A stretch of DNA of 28,442 nucleotides from a virus. The notes below the pieces were generated by a model, which saw nothing but the letters and a program-made list of their open reading frames with translations, was not told where the DNA came from and ran no database searches. Both the position numbers and the translations under genes were made by a program. Below are positions 26,827-28,442 of the stretch, piece after piece; within the stretch, counting starts at the first letter, position 1; the number at the start of each line of letters is the position of its first letter. Where the stretch lies: the IMG/VR virus record IMGVR_UViG_3300037882_001016, positions 1-28,442 of that record; one strand, written 5' to 3'.

Positions 26827-28251
26827 ATGGCGAAACTTCAAGGCGCAGGCGGAACGGACATTGAGGGCGATGCTAACGGCACACTTCAAGTAGGCCTTTA
26901 CGACCCCAACGGCAACCCGATCCCCAAGGCGCGCGGAGGCGCATCGGCGGCGACCGACCGGCTGATGCCGATGGCGGGGCTGAATGATGACAACTACCGC
27001 GCCTTGCGCGTTGATCGCATGGGCAATCAGGGCGTGGCGCTCAACAATGTGCTGTTCTCGGAACCTTTCGAGGGGGCTACAATTTCCGTTCCGAACCGAG
27101 TCACAGTATCGGGCACCGGCTTCACGCCTGCACAAACATCAACTGGCGGCCTCAACCTCAACAACACCAACGTCATCACCTCTGCCGCTGGCGCAATGGT
27201 TGTCAGCAACCGCCGCTTTGCGAAATTGCAGCGCGCACCCCTGCACGCAAAGTTTCGCGCACGGCTCGGCCATGTAACCAATGCCGTAATGGAGTTGGGA
27301 TTTGGCGCGCCTGCGTCACAGTTGAATGCACCCACCGTTGGGGCCTACTGGCAGGTTGCCGCAAACGGCACTTTGCAGGGGGTTGTTACCTTCAATGGCG
27401 TGGACACGACGACGAGCGCCGTTGCACTCGGCTCTGGCTGGCAGAGCAACTATTACACTTGGGATGTAGTTCTCGACGATGACGAGGCGATTTTCGCGGT
27501 GCAGGATAGCAGCACCGGCCTGATTCTCGCGGAGCGCCGCATTCAACTTCCCCTCTCGGGGCCGCGCCTTTGGGATGCCTCGCGTTTGCCTGTATATGTG
27601 CGGCAACACCACCCTACGGCCCCAGCATCAGCCCCGAACCTTATTGTGACATCAATAGATGTCGTGATGCTGGACGCCTTTCTCAATCGCCCATGGGGCC
27701 AGACCGCCGCGCTCAACGGGCAGGGCGCGGAAGTCAACCCGACGACCTTTGCCCAGACGGCGCAGTTTGCCAACAGCGCGGCCCCGGCCTCGGCAACGCT
27801 TTCCAACACGACGGCGGGCTATACCACGCTGGGCGGGCTGTTCCAGTTCGCGGCAGTGGCGGGCGCGGCGACCGACTATGCCCTGTTCGGCTTCACGGTT
27901 CCCGCGCCTTACAGCCTGATCGTGACGGGCATCTCTATCGACACTTGGAACACGGGCGCGGCAGTGGCGACGACGCCGACCCTGCTTAACTGGTTCGCAT
28001 CGCCCGACCAGACGGCGGTTTCTCTGGCGACGGCCAGCAACCGCCGCGTTCCGCTCGGCGCACAGAGCCTCGCCATCGGTGCGGCGGTTGGCGCACGCGC
28101 GGATCGCTGGATTTCCGAAGACTTTGCATCCGCGCCGCTTGTCACCAATCCGGGCCGCTTTTTCGTGATCGGCCTGCGTATGCCGGTAGCGACGGCCACG
28201 GCTTCGCAGATCATCGCCGGGATGGTGACGATCAAGGGGCAGTTTGAGTGA
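26827..28251 (+). CDS. Virion structural protein (474 aa)
   Basis: ATG 26827 has AAGGAACGG upstream, 12 bp after the preceding stop. The N-terminus (GTLQVGLYDPNGNPI, NYRALRVDRMGNQGVALNNV) is a short domain I associate with phage virion proteins. The middle resembles a beta-sandwich, lectin-like fold (LHAKFRARLGHVTNAVMELG, GWQSNYYTWDVVLDDDEAIF), and the C-terminal third is Ala/Thr-rich beta. A carbohydrate-binding or adhesin role is possible from the beta-sandwich look; the family is not identified with certainty. Confidence 0.65.
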   Translation: MAKLQGAGGTDIEGDANGTLQVGLYDPNGNPIPKARGGASAATDRLMPMAGLNDDNYRALRVDRMGNQGVALNNVLFSEPFEGATISVPNRVTVSGTGFTPAQTSTGGLNLNNTNVITSAAGAMVVSNRRFAKLQRAPLHAKFRARLGHVTNAVMELGFGAPASQLNAPTVGAYWQVAANGTLQGVVTFNGVDTTTSAVALGSGWQSNYYTWDVVLDDDEAIFAVQDSSTGLILAERRIQLPLSGPRLWDASRLPVYVRQHHPTAPASAPNLIVTSIDVVMLDAFLNRPWGQTAALNGQGAEVNPTTFAQTAQFANSAAPASATLSNTTAGYTTLGGLFQFAAVAGAATDYALFGFTVPAPYSLIVTGISIDTWNTGAAVATTPTLLNWFASPDQTAVSLATASNRRVPLGAQSLAIGAAVGARADRWISEDFASAPLVTNPGRFFVIGLRMPVATATASQIIAGMVTIKGQFE

Positions 28252-28442
28252 TGCTGGCGCTGTCTGGTGGCCCGCTGGGCGGGCAGGAGATCGACGGCGA
28301 CGGCTGGCCGATCGGTGAGGCGCGCCCGTTCGATACGGATGATGGGGTGGTGATTTACCGCAAGGTGGATGACGCCAGCGCGGCCTTTTGCGGGGACACT
28401 TTGGACCCGCCGCCCCCAACTGTGCCCTCGATTGTCACCATG
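28251..28442 (+). CDS. Hypothetical protein, truncated by the window end
   Basis: ATG 28251 overlaps the previous TGA. Sixty-four codons are visible without a stop (MLALSGGPLGGQEIDGDGWP, PFDTDDGVVIYRKVDDASA). The frame has strong G/C third positions, like its neighbours. No family can be assigned from this fragment; position suggests another virion protein. Confidence 0.55.
   Translation, partial: MLALSGGPLGGQEIDGDGWPIGEARPFDTDDGVVIYRKVDDASAAFCGDTLDPPPPTVPSIVTM

Overview
The window looks like about 28 kb of a temperate tailed phage, either a free genome or a prophage, from a GC-rich alphaproteobacterium. The codon use (strong G/C third positions) and the flavour of the proteins point to a sphingomonad (Novosphingobium/Sphingobium/Erythrobacter-like). 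That host assignment is an inference from protein style, not from a marker gene. No integrase, lysis gene, tRNA or clear host gene is visible, and both ends of the window cut through genes.

Left part, minus strand (about 2240 down to 1): a leftward early operon starts at an operator-controlled promoter next to the repressor. It encodes a small acidic protein, an M48-like metallopeptidase, a 62-aa protein, a 38-aa membrane peptide, a broken recombination locus and a pentapeptide-repeat protein. The broken locus joins the N-terminus of one phage protein, out of frame, to the C-terminus of NinB. The pentapeptide gene contains 31 consecutive 15-bp repeats and runs off the window edge.

Switch region (2200-2720): a compact helix-turn-helix repressor without a protease domain lies between two promoters. 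In both promoters a GTGTG-N6-CACAC operator fills the 17-bp spacer. The rightward promoter starts a Cro-like gene and a long operon, mostly with 4-bp start/stop overlaps, that runs to a terminator at 16369-16390.

Right operon (2719-16320): XRE regulator, RusA resolvase, a Sak4-like recombinase ATPase with an unusual Walker A, a DUF669 ssDNA-binding protein, a Cas4/RecB-like nuclease, a phage-encoded beta sliding clamp, an SNF2-type helicase, an orphan DNA methyltransferase, a cupin, a RadD-like helicase, an HNH nuclease and a RepB-type primase fused to a DUF3987-like ATPase. No DNA polymerase is present, so the phage probably combines its own clamp and primase with host polymerase III. Four genes in the first half of this operon share the 9-mer TGACTGACA a short distance upstream of their start codons; three of these leaders also contain hairpins. 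An AT-rich inverted-repeat/iteron region after the primase gene is a candidate replication origin.

Late region (16576-28442): small regulatory-type proteins, small and large terminase, DUF1073 portal, Mu F-like head protein, DUF2213 protease-scaffold with a strong internal start for a free scaffold, decoration/cement protein, DUF2184 major capsid protein, then small head-completion and tail/fibre proteins. The order is that of a standard head-assembly module.
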